Assembly: GCA_014729085.1 (NCBI GenBank) | Contig: WJKM01000016.1 | Coordinates: 1-36,597 of the forward strand | Source of the DNA: Candidatus Dojkabacteria bacterium | GTDB taxonomy: Bacteria; Patescibacteriota; Dojkabacteria; B142; WJKM01 | Length of the DNA: 36,597 bases | Reading direction: 5' to 3' | Shown: piece after piece, positions 36,016 to 36,597 of the stretch | Layout: each line of letters begins with the position of its first letter | Position numbering within the stretch: the first letter of the stretch is position 1 | The notes under the pieces: generated by a model | What the model was told of the DNA's origin: nothing | Seen by the model: the letters and a program-made list of their open reading frames with translations, nothing else | Database searches by the model: none | Position numbers and translations under genes: made by a program

Positions 36016-36597
36016 TTGGCAAATTCTTCAACTCAACAACATCTTGCAATTGAAGATATAAGGAATGACCTAGTAATATTGAGGAATGGTAATGTTGCCT
36101 TGGTAATGGAATGTACAGCTTTAAACTTCGATTTATTATCGGAAAGCGAACAGGATGGTCGGATTACTGCATTTGCTGGGCTTATGAACTCGCTTACTTT
36201 TCCAATTCAAATAGTAATTCATACTCAAAGAACAGATGTAACAAAATATATTGAAAAATTAAGATCTATCCAATCAAGGCATACCTCTGTTGCTTTAAAA
36301 AGACAAATAGAAATTTATATTAAATTTATTAAAAATCTCACAATTAATAATGAGGTATTGGATAAACGTTTTTTTATTGTAATACCCGCCTTACTTGGAG
36401 CAGTACAGAGACCAAGTTTTATTCAATCAATTTTTGGTAAACAAAAAGAAGTAAGTATAGATATTGACAAAATATTAACGAAAGCTCAATTAGAGTTATA
36501 TCCAAAAAGAGATCACATGTTACGCCAGATTAAAAAAATGGGATTAGCAATTAAACAGCTGAATACAGATGATTTAATTAGGTTATATTATTCAATG
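36016..36597 (+). CDS. VirB4/TraC-like conjugation ATPase, N-terminal part (runs off window end; TTG start)
   Basis: Translation LANSSTQQHLAIEDIRNDLVILRNGNVALVMECTALNFDLLSESEQDGRITAFAGLMNSLTFPIQIVIHTQRTDVTKYIEKL...; adjacent to the PrgI gene; absent from the supplied track; in-frame TAA at 36004. Confidence 0.7.
   Translation, partial: MANSSTQQHLAIEDIRNDLVILRNGNVALVMECTALNFDLLSESEQDGRITAFAGLMNSLTFPIQIVIHTQRTDVTKYIEKLRSIQSRHTSVALKRQIEIYIKFIKNLTINNEVLDKRFFIVIPALLGAVQRPSFIQSIFGKQKEVSIDIDKILTKAQLELYPKRDHMLRQIKKMGLAIKQLNTDDLIRLYYSM

Noticed and set aside
1-36597. CRISPR arrays, transposases, tRNA or rRNA genes
   Set aside because: None recognised on manual reading of both strands; no regular 25-40 bp repeats with spacers, no IS termini with transposase ORFs, no convincing tRNA T-arm motifs.

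Overview
AT-rich bacterial chromosome window, most consistent with a Candidate Phyla Radiation / Patescibacteria genome. This placement is an inference from the missing uL30 (rpmD) in an otherwise complete ribosomal-protein cluster, the DUF4012-like protein, and the PrgI plus VirB4/TraC-like pair. The central part (~11.7-30.3 kb) is a long translation superoperon: fusA-tuf-rpsJ-rplCDWB-rpsS-rplV-rpsC-rplP-rpmC-rpsQ-rplNXE-rpsN-rpsH-rplFR-rpsE-rplO-secY-infA-rpmJ-rpsMKD-rpoA-rplQ-rplM-rpsI. rpmJ is missing from the supplied ORF track but is clearly present. The left flank (~0.3-11.5 kb) is accessory. It encodes a secreted cysteine-peptidase-like protein, a CYTH protein, a minus-strand cluster (PfkB/HldE-like kinase, a HAD phosphatase with C-terminal motif I, a second large HAD protein, an orphan), a degenerate P-loop ATPase/winged-helix regulator, an APH-family kinase and a large T/P-rich surface protein. 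The right flank encodes a PEGA-like protein, a degenerate SDR fused to a DUF4012-like protein, GreA, a PrgI-family protein and the start of a VirB4/TraC-like ATPase. The strongest observations are: (i) a HAD-family protein with its motifs in order II-III-IV-I, suggesting natural circular permutation; (ii) non-canonical G4/G5 guanine-recognition motifs in both EF-G (NKLN) and EF-Tu (NIFD); (iii) an 11-bp-period repeat array next to an OmpR-like wHTH ATPase gene; (iv) lysine-poor genes with similar N-termini in an otherwise lysine-rich neighbourhood; and (v) near-absence of Shine-Dalgarno motifs. No database or structure search was run; all family calls come from motif reading.
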